Source: JBEKVE01 sp049514335 (GTDB lineage: Bacteria; Actinomycetota; Acidimicrobiia; Acidimicrobiales; UBA8190). From it: a DNA stretch of 17,935 nt. The notes beneath the pieces were generated by a model that worked only from the letters and a program-made list of their open reading frames with translations, did not search any database and had not been told where the DNA came from. The position numbers were made by a program, and so were the translations under genes. Positions 1 through 7,140 of the stretch are shown here, piece after piece. How positions within the stretch are numbered: the first letter of the stretch is position 1; every line of letters starts with the position of its first letter. The stretch lies in NCBI GenBank assembly GCA_049514335.1, contig JBEKVE010000050.1, forward strand, positions 1 through 17,935, read 5' to 3'.

Positions 1-2
1 AG

Positions 3-377
3 GCCAACGGCATCTGGGACTCGGTGTGGTGGTGGTACAAGAACCTGGCCGAGTTCATCTTGGAGTGGGAGGTGCCCCATCTCTCCGACGAGGAGAAGGA
101 GAAGATGTTCCCCCTCCTGAAGCGCCAGATCGAGGGGAAGTTCGACCCCAAGTGGTTCTCCGAGGCCGACATGATCATCGTGGGCGACCCCGAGACCTGC
201 ATCGGCAAGATGGTGAAGTACGCCGAGCTCGGCGTGGACCAGCTCATCTGCTACGTGCAGTTCGGCTACCTGCCCCACGAGTCGGTCATGCGCACCATCG
301 AGCTGCTCGGTACCAAGGTCATCCCCGAGCTCGCGCGCCGCGACATCCAGGTGAACGTCTCCGGCGTCGCCGGCTGA
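3..377 (+). CDS. Luciferase-like (LLM class) flavin-dependent oxidoreductase, 3' part only
   Basis: The reading frame is open from the window edge, so the true start lies upstream; the visible 124 codons are the C-terminal third of the protein. The stretch around GDPETCIGKMVKYAELGVDQ, followed by a hydrophobic strand (LICYVQFG) and a helix ending in TKVIPEL, is the usual end of bacterial luciferase-like TIM-barrel enzymes: the 'G-x-P-e-t-c' turn that binds the flavin phosphate region, the last barrel strand and the final helix. Family members are FMN- or F420-dependent monooxygenases or dehydrogenases of small organic substrates. The shape resembles the alkanal-monooxygenase/terpene-monooxygenase side of the family more than the short F420-dependent group, but this cannot be settled without the N-terminus. 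It is followed after 42 bases by an SDR on the same strand, suggesting a shared catabolic operon. Confidence 0.88.
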   Translation, partial: ANGIWDSVWWWYKNLAEFILEWEVPHLSDEEKEKMFPLLKRQIEGKFDPKWFSEADMIIVGDPETCIGKMVKYAELGVDQLICYVQFGYLPHESVMRTIELLGTKVIPELARRDIQVNVSGVAG

Positions 378-419
378 CGGCGCAGGCCCGACCGGCTCCA
401 CGACACACGGCGCACGGCA

Positions 420-1238
420 GTGACGCGTAGCGACGACAGCGAGGTCCCCGACTATCCGGGCATGCTGCGCATGGACGGCCACGGCGTGGTCGTCATCGGC
501 GCCGGCCAGGGCATCGGCCGCCAGGCCTGTCACGCGCTGGCCCAGGTGGGGGCGAAGGTGTGCTGTGTCGACCTCGACCCAGATCTCGCCGCCGACATCG
601 CCGCCGAGGTCGACGGCGTGGCGTGGGTGGGCAACGCCACGCGCCGCGACGACGCCGAGCGCCTCTTCGCCGAGGCCCCGGGGGCGCTGGCCGGCATCGG
701 GGCGCCCCGCCTGACCGGCATCGTCGACATCGTGGGCATGGCCCAGTACCGCAACCTCCTCGACCTCGACGACGAGCTGTGGGACTGGCACCACGACATC
801 GTGCTGCGCCACGCCTATCTGGCCGTGTCGCTCGGGGGCCGGGTGCTGGCCGACGGCGGGGGAGGGGCCATGGTCTTCGTGGCCTCGGCCTCGGGACTCA
901 CCGCGGCGCCGCGCCACGCCGCCTACGGGGCGGCCAAGGCGGGGCTCATCGGGTTGGTGCGCTCGGCGGCGGTGGAGCTCGGCCCTCTCGGGGTGCGGGC
1001 CAACGCGGTGGCGCCGGGCATCGTGTGGACACCACGGGTGTCGGGTTATCTCGGGGACAAGGGCAAGGTCGTGAACGCCGCCAACTCGCCGTTGGCACGG
1101 GTGGCGCTTCCCCAGGACATCGCGGCGGCCATCGTGTTCCTCGCCTCGGACCTGTCGGCGTACGTCAACGGCCAGATCCTCTCGGTCGACGGCGGGGTGG
1201 GGGTGAAGTTCCCCTACCCCGTGCCGGAGCACCTGTGA
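420..1238 (+). CDS. SDR-family oxidoreductase, atypical (catalytic Asn and NNAG motif not conserved)
   Basis: A 272-aa Rossmann-fold short-chain dehydrogenase/reductase. The nucleotide-binding loop GAGQGIG is at residues 27-33, with an acidic residue after strand beta-2 (D51, in VDLD) that favours NAD(H). The catalytic YxxxK is Y169-K173 (YGAAK), and the catalytic Ser is in VASAS (about 156-158). The C-terminus has the usual NGQILSVDGG strand. Two features are odd: the NNAG structural motif reads DIVG, and where most SDRs have VNL (the tetrad Asn) this protein has IVL, so the proton relay may differ. Start chosen as GTG at 420; an in-frame ATG at 462 would remove only a 14-residue tail. It probably interconverts an alcohol and a ketone. 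It sits between the flavin oxygenase and an SGNH hydrolase, consistent with successive steps on one substrate. Confidence 0.88.
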   Translation: MTRSDDSEVPDYPGMLRMDGHGVVVIGAGQGIGRQACHALAQVGAKVCCVDLDPDLAADIAAEVDGVAWVGNATRRDDAERLFAEAPGALAGIGAPRLTGIVDIVGMAQYRNLLDLDDELWDWHHDIVLRHAYLAVSLGGRVLADGGGGAMVFVASASGLTAAPRHAAYGAAKAGLIGLVRSAAVELGPLGVRANAVAPGIVWTPRVSGYLGDKGKVVNAANSPLARVALPQDIAAAIVFLASDLSAYVNGQILSVDGGVGVKFPYPVPEHL

Positions 1239-1268
1239 CCACCGGCCGACGGTGAGCCGGGCGCGTCC

Positions 1269-2321
1269 GTGACCGCCGATCCCCGCCGGTCTCCTGAGGT
1301 GGAGCCCTTCCTACGGGGCTGCGCCTACGGCGCCGTGCCCGGTGTCGCCTACCCCCGCTTCGATCCGCGCGACGTCGGGCGCGTGCCCGCCGACACCTGG
1401 CAGTGCGCCTGCATCCCCGCCGGTGTGCGCCTCGAGCTCGTGGGCGACGCCACGCACCTCGTGCTCGAGTACTCCACCGCCACCGAGGATCTCGGTTTCC
1501 GCGGCTCGGGGGCGGGCACGACGTTCGCCGTGTGGCGCGGCGGTGTCCAGGTTGACGAGCAGCCGGCCGCCGGGCCGGGTGCGGCCGACGCGTCGGGTGG
1601 ACCCGCCTCGGTCGTCCTCGAGCTGGGCGGCCCCGCGTCCGAACCGGCGGTGGTGTACCTCCCCGAGGGCATGCGTCCCGAGGTGCTCGGCCTGCGGGCC
1701 ACGGGGGGCACCGTCGAGCCCGCGCCGCGCCGGCCCCGGTGGGTGGCCTACGGCGACTCGCTCCTCGAGGGCTGGGTGGCGAGCGCTCCAGCCCTGGGCT
1801 GGGGGGTGGTGGCGGCGCGTCGCCACGGGCTCGATCTCGTGAACCTCGGCTACGCCGGTTCGGCGCGCGGCGAGATCCCCTGCGCCGAGGCAGTGGCCCG
1901 CCTCGAGGCCGACGTCATCTCCATCACCCACGGCACCAATTGCTGGGGCCGCACGCCCCACAGCGCCGGCATGTTCCTCGAGAACACGCGGGCCTTCCTC
2001 GACATCGTGCGCCAGGGGCATCCCCACACGCCGGTGGTGGTGGCCAGTCCGGTGCTGCGGCCCGACGCCGAGTCCACGCCCAACCGGCTGGGGGCGTCGC
2101 TCGCCGACCTGCGCGCCGCCATGGAGCAGGCCGCGCAGGAGCGCATCGACGCCGGCGACGGCGCGCTCGTGCTCGTCGGCGGTGCCGATGTCATCACCGC
2201 CGCCGACCTGGCCGACGGCATCCATCCCAACGACGCCGGCCACGCCCGTCTGGCCGACGTGTTCGGCTCGGCGGTGGCGACGGCGGCGGGCGCAGCAGCG
2301 GCCGCGGGTCGGGACACCTGA
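1269..2321 (+). CDS. SGNH/GDSL-family hydrolase with N-terminal beta-rich domain
   Basis: A 350-aa two-domain protein. Residues about 1-150 are rich in predicted beta strands and carry no catalytic motif; this resembles the accessory jelly-roll domain that precedes some GDSL esterases. From about residue 157 the SGNH hydrolase domain begins, with all four blocks visible: GDSLLEG at 162-168 (nucleophile Ser164), the block II Gly in GYAGSARGE (about 194-202), the block III Asn in GTNCW (Asn224), and the block V Asp/His in DGIHPND (Asp316, His319). It therefore should hydrolyse an ester, lactone or acylated sugar. No signal peptide is seen, so it is probably cytoplasmic. The GTG start at 1269 lies 30 bases after the SDR, and the gene ends 3 bases before the IclR regulator. 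An SGNH hydrolase after an oxygenase and a dehydrogenase fits ring-cleavage or ester-cleavage chemistry, which is inference. Confidence 0.9.
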   Translation: MTADPRRSPEVEPFLRGCAYGAVPGVAYPRFDPRDVGRVPADTWQCACIPAGVRLELVGDATHLVLEYSTATEDLGFRGSGAGTTFAVWRGGVQVDEQPAAGPGAADASGGPASVVLELGGPASEPAVVYLPEGMRPEVLGLRATGGTVEPAPRRPRWVAYGDSLLEGWVASAPALGWGVVAARRHGLDLVNLGYAGSARGEIPCAEAVARLEADVISITHGTNCWGRTPHSAGMFLENTRAFLDIVRQGHPHTPVVVASPVLRPDAESTPNRLGASLADLRAAMEQAAQERIDAGDGALVLVGGADVITAADLADGIHPNDAGHARLADVFGSAVATAAGAAAAAGRDT

Positions 2322-2324
2322 GCG

Positions 2325-3215
2325 GTGGCCGGCTCGCCGTCGGTGGGGCGCGTGGTGCGGGTCGTCGACTTCCTGGCGGCGCGGCCCGGCGAGTGCTTCG
2401 GCCTGTCGGAGCTGGCGCGTGGCGTCGGCATGTCCAAGGCCACCGCCCACGGCCTGTGCGCCGCGCTCACCGATGCGGGGTGGCTGCTGCGCAACCCCGT
2501 CGACAAGACCTACACCCTGGGCCCGGCGCTCATCGCCGCCGGGCACGCTGCCGGCGCCCGCCAGCTCAACCTGGTCGACCACGCCCGGCCCATGATGGGG
2601 GAGCTGGCCTCGCAGCTCGGCGCGCAGGTGGTGGCGTCGAGCACCGTCGGCGACGAGATGGTCCTGCTGGCCACGGCGGGCCGGCCCGGGCCGATGTGGC
2701 TCGCCTTCACCGTGGGCCAGCGCGTCCCGCTCGCCCCGCCTCTCGGGACCGTCTTCCTGGCGTGGGCCGCCCCCGCCGCCGTGGAGCGCTGGCTCGACCG
2801 GCTGGGACCGGGCGCCACCGAGGACGACAAGCAGCGTCTGCGTGCCGCGCTCGGGGTGGTGCGGCGCCGGGGGTACGCCCTCAATCTGGAGGCGGTGGCC
2901 AACTTGAACCTGAGCCGGGCCCTTTCCGGGCGCGACGACGCCGGCGCGCTGGCGGTGGTGGTGGAGGAGCTCGCCCACGAGGAGTACCTCCTCCAGGAGC
3001 TGGAGGAGGGTGCCACCTACCGCCTGAGCCAGGTCTCGGCCCCGGTGTTCGGTGCCGACGGCGCCGTGGCGCTCGCCCTGACGGTGGTGGGGCTACCCGA
3101 GAAGCTGTCGGGGGAGGAGATCCCCCGCTACGGCGACACCCTGGTGGCGGCGGCACGCCGGGTCACGAGCTCCATCCACGGCCAGGCGCCCCCGGGCGAG
3201 CAGGGTGCGGCGTGA
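2325..3215 (+). CDS. IclR-family transcriptional regulator
   Basis: A 296-aa regulator. The N-terminal winged helix-turn-helix (about residues 5-70) shows the IclR pattern: VGRVVRVVDFLAARPGE, then LSELARGVGMSKATAHGLCA as helix-turn-helix, then the wing ending in a TYTLGPALIAAG signature. The remainder (about 85-285) matches the GAF-like effector-binding domain in length and pattern (for example FTVGQRVPLAPPLGTVFLAW). The GTG start at 2325 is three bases after the SGNH stop, so the two are co-transcribed. The end overlaps the next SDR by four bases (GTGA), implying translational coupling. Family knowledge: IclR proteins usually control neighbouring catabolic genes in response to an aromatic or carboxylic acid intermediate. 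Here the regulator lies inside the operon it probably controls. The effector cannot be predicted. Confidence 0.93.
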   Translation: MAGSPSVGRVVRVVDFLAARPGECFGLSELARGVGMSKATAHGLCAALTDAGWLLRNPVDKTYTLGPALIAAGHAAGARQLNLVDHARPMMGELASQLGAQVVASSTVGDEMVLLATAGRPGPMWLAFTVGQRVPLAPPLGTVFLAWAAPAAVERWLDRLGPGATEDDKQRLRAALGVVRRRGYALNLEAVANLNLSRALSGRDDAGALAVVVEELAHEEYLLQELEEGATYRLSQVSAPVFGADGAVALALTVVGLPEKLSGEEIPRYGDTLVAAARRVTSSIHGQAPPGEQGAA

Positions 3216-4039
3216 GCGCGCCGCAGGCGTCCGGGGGTGGCGAGGCCTTCGCCGCATTCGATCTGCACGACAAGGTGGCCGTCGTGACCGGGGCGGCGTC
3301 GGGCATCGGACGGGCCTCGGCGGTGCTGCTCGGCGCGGCGGGAGCGGTGGTGGTGTGCGCGGACGTGGACGGCGGCGGCGCTGAAGCGACGGCCGCAGCC
3401 GTCGAGGCGGGCGGCGGCAGGGCCTTCGCCCGGCAGGTCGACGTGTCGGTGGCGAGCGACGTCGAGGCGCTCGTGGCCGGTGCGCACGGCGAGCTCGGGC
3501 GGCTCGACGTCATGGCCAACGTGGCCGGCATCATCGCCCAGGCGCCGGTGGTGGACCTCACCGACGAGGTGCTCGAACGGGTGCTGGCTGTCAACCTCAA
3601 AGGGGTGTTCCACGGTTGTCGCGCCGCGGCGCGCGTCATGGTGGACCAGGGCTCGGGCTCGATCGTCAACATGGCGTCCGCCGCCATCGACGCCCCCTCC
3701 CCGGGGCTGGCCGCGTACGGCATGGCCAAGGCGGCGGTGGTGCAGCTCACGCGCGTCCTCGCCACCGAGGTGGGACCGCAGGGGGTGCGCGTCAACGCCG
3801 TGGCCCCGGGATTCGTGGAGACCGCCATGACCTCTCGCCACTTCACAGCGGCGGACGGCACCGTCGACGAGGCGCGACGGACCGGGGTCCTCGGGGCCGT
3901 GGCCCGCACCACCCCGCTGCGCACGACGGGCCGGCCCGAGGACGTGGCCCACGCCGTGCTGTACCTGGCGTCCGAGGCCTCGCGCTTCGTGACGGGTCAG
4001 ATCCTGCGCCCCAACGGGGGCGTGGCCATGCCCTGGTGA
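3212..4039 (+). CDS. SDR-family oxidoreductase, classical type
   Basis: A 275-aa classical SDR with every expected element: TGAASGIG at 26-33, Asp51 at the end of beta-2 (NAD preference), NVAG at 103-106, the tetrad Asn128 in VNLKG, Ser156, Tyr169 and Lys173 (YGMAK), and the C-terminal TGQILRPNGG strand. The frame stays open upstream for a long way, but upstream codons are a shadow of the IclR gene. The start is taken as the GTG at 3212, which overlaps the IclR stop (GTGA), and the first 17 residues are a low-complexity tail before FDLHDKVAVVTG. It likely oxidises a secondary alcohol or a 3-hydroxyacyl-type substrate. The motif set of this copy is complete, unlike the SDR at 420-1238, so the two are probably different catalytic steps rather than duplicates. 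Confidence 0.93.
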   Translation: MSAPQASGGGEAFAAFDLHDKVAVVTGAASGIGRASAVLLGAAGAVVVCADVDGGGAEATAAAVEAGGGRAFARQVDVSVASDVEALVAGAHGELGRLDVMANVAGIIAQAPVVDLTDEVLERVLAVNLKGVFHGCRAAARVMVDQGSGSIVNMASAAIDAPSPGLAAYGMAKAAVVQLTRVLATEVGPQGVRVNAVAPGFVETAMTSRHFTAADGTVDEARRTGVLGAVARTTPLRTTGRPEDVAHAVLYLASEASRFVTGQILRPNGGVAMPW

Positions 4040-4048
4040 GGAGAGGAA
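4038..4048 (+). promoter_or_regulatory. Strong ribosome binding site for the 106-aa gene
   Basis: A purine-rich GAGGAGAGGAA run lies 5 bases before the ATG at 4054 and begins on the SDR stop codon. It is one of the best Shine-Dalgarno sequences in the window and fixes the start of the next gene, which would otherwise be ambiguous because its frame stays open upstream. Confidence 0.7.
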
Positions 4049-4053
4049 GAGCC

Positions 4054-4374
4054 ATGTACATCGACGTGCAGCTGGGAGAGGACGCGGATGGTCCCGAGCT
4101 GGTCGAGCCGGCAGACTTCACGCGGTTCCACGTGGCGGTGCGGGGTTCGGGTGACGCCGGCACCCTCGACGAGGCACTGCGGGCCTCCGACGTGGGCAGC
4201 GTGGACGGTGACGGCGAGGCCATGGTGCACGTCGACGCCGTGCGCCGTCTGGCCGGCGCCGCGGTCGACGAGGGCTGGGAGCAGGGGTTCGCCGCCATGC
4301 TCGACTACGCCCGCTCCAAGGGGTGGACGAGCGACGACGGCACCGTGATCCGGGCCCATGTCGAGTGGGGATAG
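4054..4374 (+). CDS. Uncharacterised 106-aa acidic protein
   Basis: I do not recognise a named family. The start is the ATG at 4054, set by the purine-rich site just upstream. The protein is acidic and soluble, without membrane segments or cysteines. The N-terminal half looks like alternating strands (MYIDVQLGEDADG, then FHVAVRG) with a short helix DEALRA. The second half looks helical (VDAVRRLAG, EGWEQGFAAMLDYARSKGW) and ends with a strand-like VIRAHVEWG. Third codon positions are almost all G or C as in neighbours, which supports coding. It lies 14 bases after the SDR and 21 bases before fumC, so it is probably co-transcribed. It may be a small accessory or binding protein of the catabolic cluster; function unknown. 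Confidence 0.8.
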   Translation: MYIDVQLGEDADGPELVEPADFTRFHVAVRGSGDAGTLDEALRASDVGSVDGDGEAMVHVDAVRRLAGAAVDEGWEQGFAAMLDYARSKGWTSDDGTVIRAHVEWG

Positions 4375-4383
4375 CGTCGCGGC

Positions 4384-4390
4384 GGAGGTG
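4384..4390 (+). promoter_or_regulatory. Ribosome binding site deciding the fumC start
   Basis: GGAGGTG at this position leaves 4 bases to a GTG at 4393 but 7 bases from GGAGG to the next in-frame GTG at 4396, so the second GTG is the better start. The difference is a single residue. Confidence 0.6.
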
Positions 4391-4395
4391 ATGTG

Positions 4396-5781
4396 GTGAA
4401 GACCCGGACCGAGACAGACTCGATGGGGCCCATCGAGGTCCCCGCCGACCGCTACTGGGGGGCGCAGACGGCGCGGTCCCTCGTCCACTTCTCCATCGGT
4501 GAGGACCGGATGCCCCGCTCGGTGATCCGGGCCATCGGCATCCTGAAGGAGGCCTCCGCCCTCACCAACGCCGAGCTGGGCAAGCTCGACCAGAGCCTCG
4601 CCGACCGCATCGTGCAGGCGGCGCGCCAGGTGACCGAGGGCACGCTCGACGAGCACTTCCCGCTGCGGGTGTGGCAGACCGGCAGCGGCACGCAGACCAA
4701 CATGAACGCCAACGAGGTCATCTCGAACCGGGCCATCGAGCTCGCCGGGGGCGAGATGGGGTCCAAGTCGCCGGTGCATCCGAACGACCACGTCAACATG
4801 TCGCAGTCCTCCAACGACACGTTCCCCACTGCCATGCACATCGCCGCCGCCGAGGAGCTCCGCCACGCTCTCGTGCCGGCCGTGCAGGCGCTGCGCGACG
4901 AGCTGGCGGCCAAGGCCGAGGCCTTCGCCGACATCGTGAAGATCGGCCGCACGCACCTCATGGACGCCGTGCCCCTCACCCTGGGCCAGGAGTTCTCGGG
5001 CTATGTCGCCCAGCTCGACGCCGATCTGGTGTGGATCGAGACGTGCTTCGACGGCCTCTACGAGCTGGCCCTGGGGGGTAGCGCGGTGGGGACGGGTCTG
5101 AACACCCACCCCGAGTTCGGCGACCGGGCGGCGGCGCACATCGCCCGGATCACGGGCCTCCCGTTCCGCTCGGCGCGCAACAAGTTCGCGGCGCTGGCGG
5201 CGCACGACGCCCTGGTGCAGACGAGCGCCACGCTGCGCACGCTGGCCGTGTCGCTCACCAAGATCGCCGACGACATCCGCTGGCTCGGCTCAGGGCCCCG
5301 CAGCGGGTTGGGGGAGCTCGTGCTCCCGCCCAACGAGCCGGGCTCGTCGATCATGCCGGGGAAGGTGAACCCCACCCAGTGCGAAGCCATGATCATGGTG
5401 TGCATCCAGGTGATGGGCAACGACACGGCCGTGGCGGTGGCGGGCAGCAGGGGCAATCTCGAGCTCAACGTGTGCAAGCCCGTCATCATCCACAACGTGC
5501 TGCACTCGGTGGGGTTGCTGTCCGACGCGTGCCGCACCTTCCGCCAGTTCGCGGTGGAAGGGCTCGAGCCGGATCGCACGCAGATCGAACGGCACCTCGA
5601 GAACTCCCTCATGCTCGTCACCGCCCTCAACCCCCTCATCGGCTACGACAAGGCGGCGGAGGTGGCCAAGAAGGCGCACGCCGGGGGCACCACGCTGCGC
5701 CAGGCGGCGGTGTCGCTCGGCTACCTGAGCGGTGAGGAGTTCGACAGGGCGGTGCGACCCGAGGAGATGACGCACCCCTGA
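4396..5781 (+). CDS. fumC: Fumarate hydratase, class II
   Basis: A 461-aa member of the fumarase/aspartase superfamily that reversibly hydrates fumarate to L-malate in the TCA cycle. Diagnostic motifs are in order: TGSGTQTNMN (about 96-105), HPNDHVNMSQSSND (about 128-141), GRTHLMDAVP with the catalytic His (about 187), and the superfamily signature GSSIMPGKVNP (about 316-326) carrying the catalytic Ser of the mobile loop. Length and motif spacing match the E. coli type FumC almost residue for residue, which separates it from argininosuccinate lyase and adenylosuccinate lyase. Aspartase is a weaker alternative. Being class II, it should be an iron-independent homotetramer in the cytoplasm. It follows the 106-aa gene on the same strand; whether it belongs to the catabolic operon or simply feeds from its read-through is unknown. 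Confidence 0.96.
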   Translation: MKTRTETDSMGPIEVPADRYWGAQTARSLVHFSIGEDRMPRSVIRAIGILKEASALTNAELGKLDQSLADRIVQAARQVTEGTLDEHFPLRVWQTGSGTQTNMNANEVISNRAIELAGGEMGSKSPVHPNDHVNMSQSSNDTFPTAMHIAAAEELRHALVPAVQALRDELAAKAEAFADIVKIGRTHLMDAVPLTLGQEFSGYVAQLDADLVWIETCFDGLYELALGGSAVGTGLNTHPEFGDRAAAHIARITGLPFRSARNKFAALAAHDALVQTSATLRTLAVSLTKIADDIRWLGSGPRSGLGELVLPPNEPGSSIMPGKVNPTQCEAMIMVCIQVMGNDTAVAVAGSRGNLELNVCKPVIIHNVLHSVGLLSDACRTFRQFAVEGLEPDRTQIERHLENSLMLVTALNPLIGYDKAAEVAKKAHAGGTTLRQAAVSLGYLSGEEFDRAVRPEEMTHP

Positions 5782-5816
5782 ATGCACCCACCTGTCGCAG
5801 CGCCGGCGGGCACTTG

Positions 5817-5822
5817 TAGGCT
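5817..5822 (+). promoter_or_regulatory. Likely -10 element of a leaderless promoter (TAGGCT)
   Basis: TAGGCT fits the actinobacterial TAnnnT -10 pattern and its last base is 8 bases before the G of the GTG at 5830, so transcription would begin at or next to the start codon. There is no Shine-Dalgarno sequence before that GTG. A -35 element is not obvious. Confidence 0.5.
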
Positions 5823-5829
5823 TGGGTCC

Positions 5830-6114
5830 GTGGAGGTCCTCGACGCGTCCACCGTCGACACCGAGCTCGGCGGCACTGCCTGGGAGCGCCACGGTTCCGA
5901 GATCGTGTCGGTCCGGCGTGGCGCCGACTTCGCCGACTCGCTCGCCTTCGTCAACGCCGTGGGGATGCTGGCCGAGGAGATGGACCACCATCCCGACGTG
6001 GACATCCACTGGAACGTCGTCACCCTGCGCCTGTCGACGCACACCGCCGGCGGCATCACCCGTCGCGATCTGGAGCTGGCCCGCCGCATCGACGCCCTCA
6101 CCGGTCGCGGCTGA
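5830..6114 (+). CDS. 4a-hydroxytetrahydrobiopterin dehydratase (pterin-4a-carbinolamine dehydratase)
   Basis: A 94-aa single-domain protein. It carries the family signature EEMDHHPDVDIHWNVV (about 49-64), with the paired His53-His54 and Pro55, then STHTAGGIT (His71), which places the three active-site histidines. The family recycles 4a-hydroxy-tetrahydropterin formed by aromatic amino acid hydroxylases. In many bacteria the partner hydroxylase is absent and the role is unclear; no hydroxylase is seen here. Start: the frame opens with an ATG at 5782 directly after the fumC stop, but those 16 residues (through a Pro/Ala-rich stretch) do not look like the family. The TAGGCT hexamer at 5817-5822 suggests a leaderless mRNA from the GTG at 5830. 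The alternative start at 5782 cannot be fully excluded. Confidence 0.9.
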   Translation: MEVLDASTVDTELGGTAWERHGSEIVSVRRGADFADSLAFVNAVGMLAEEMDHHPDVDIHWNVVTLRLSTHTAGGITRRDLELARRIDALTGRG

Positions 6115-6122
6115 CGTCGGCG

Positions 6123-7130
6123 GTGCCGGTCCCGCTCACCTACGTCCCCGCCGAGCGCCTGGGAGGCCGGTCCCACGTCATGGTGGACGGCATGCCGCGC
6201 CCGGGCACGGTGCTGAGCCTGTCGCACTGGGCGGGGACACCCACCCCCGAGGACCTGTGGGACGACGTGTCGGCCGGCATCGTGCTGCGGGCGCTGGCCA
6301 AGCCCGGCACCGTGCCCGCCGGCGTCGAGGCGGCGTCGATCGACCACTACGACGAAGACGGCGTGCTCAGCTTGGGGTTGCTGTGCCTCGCCGGCCTGGC
6401 CGAGGCCCACGGGGCGCTGGTGGTGGAGGCGGCGCACGTCGGTGACTTCGGCGTGGTGCGACGTCGCCGGGCGGCACTGGTGGCCTTCGCCCTCGCCGGT
6501 GTGGCGCGCGCCGGGGAGCCCGTGGTGGCCGATGTCATGGCCCGCTGCGGGCGCCACGCCACCGACGCATTGGCCATCCTGCCGGCGATGGTGGAGGAGC
6601 CGGAACGGTTCGAGGACCTGTGGGGAGACGAGGCGAGCGCCTACGACGCGTCGCGGCGCGCCCTCGACGAAGGCCAGGCCACCGTCGAGGAGCGACCCGA
6701 GCACGACCTGGCGGTGGTGCGCGTCGACGGCGCGCCCGGAGCGCTCCGTGGCTGTGGGTGGGAGGGTGCTGTGCTTCACCGGGCGGCGGTGCACTCCGCC
6801 ACGTCGTGCCTGCGGGTCTTCACGGTGGTGGGCCGTCGCTACGAGCTGCGCTACCGCTACGAGTCGTGGGTGCGGCTGGTGAGCCGGCGCCCCCGGCCCC
6901 GGGTGGACCTCGGTGCGCTGGCGGCGACGTTGACGGCGGCCGAGCCGACCGGGGCGCGCTGGGCCTTCGACGGCGCCGCCGCCATCACCGGCGCCCTCCA
7001 CCTGGTGGGCGAGGCCGACAGCGGCCTCGAACCGGACCGGGTCCTCGACGAGGTGTGCCGGTGCCTGGAGCAGCTCGATGCCGGGCCGCCGGCGTGGGAT
7101 CCCTACGCCGCGCCTGTCCGCCGGGTCTGA
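6123..7130 (+). CDS. Uncharacterised 335-aa protein with a DHH-phosphoesterase-like motif (possibly DUF6687)
   Basis: The start is the GTG at 6123, eight bases after the dehydratase stop, so the two are probably one transcript. It resembles a conserved actinobacterial family of unknown function (my recollection is DUF6687, low certainty). Visible points are an N-terminal VMVDGMPRPGTVLSLSHWAG (about 19-38), then SIDHYDEDGVLS (about 72-83), which looks like motif I of DHH/RecJ-type phosphoesterases (D-x-D-x-DG), and AHVGDFG at about 104-110. The middle is alanine-rich and helical. The C-terminal half has several paired Trp/Tyr and Arg residues (YELRYRYESWVRL) and ends with no membrane segment. 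A canonical DHH triad further on is not seen, so enzymatic function is only suggested. Codon use matches neighbours. Confidence 0.85.
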   Translation: MPVPLTYVPAERLGGRSHVMVDGMPRPGTVLSLSHWAGTPTPEDLWDDVSAGIVLRALAKPGTVPAGVEAASIDHYDEDGVLSLGLLCLAGLAEAHGALVVEAAHVGDFGVVRRRRAALVAFALAGVARAGEPVVADVMARCGRHATDALAILPAMVEEPERFEDLWGDEASAYDASRRALDEGQATVEERPEHDLAVVRVDGAPGALRGCGWEGAVLHRAAVHSATSCLRVFTVVGRRYELRYRYESWVRLVSRRPRPRVDLGALAATLTAAEPTGARWAFDGAAAITGALHLVGEADSGLEPDRVLDEVCRCLEQLDAGPPAWDPYAAPVRRV

Positions 7131-7140
7131 GACGGCCGGG

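Noticed and set aside
1311..2978. A 555-codon minus-strand open frame across the SGNH and IclR genes
   Set aside because: It is Arg/Gly/His-rich with no domain and mirrors two well-supported plus-strand genes; long antisense frames are expected at this GC content.
1739..3211. Long plus-strand open frame upstream of the second SDR, as an N-terminal extension or fusion
   Set aside because: The residues before the SDR start are Arg/Gly/Ala-rich shadow of the SGNH and IclR genes. The GTG overlapping the IclR stop gives a normal SDR N-terminus.
3997..5205. A 402-codon minus-strand frame opposite fumC
   Set aside because: No domain, His/Arg/Gly-rich, and fumC is certain on the other strand.
5782..5829. 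N-terminal extension of the pterin dehydratase from the ATG at 5782
   Set aside because: The 16 residues are not family-like and a -10-like TAGGCT lies within them, favouring the GTG at 5830.
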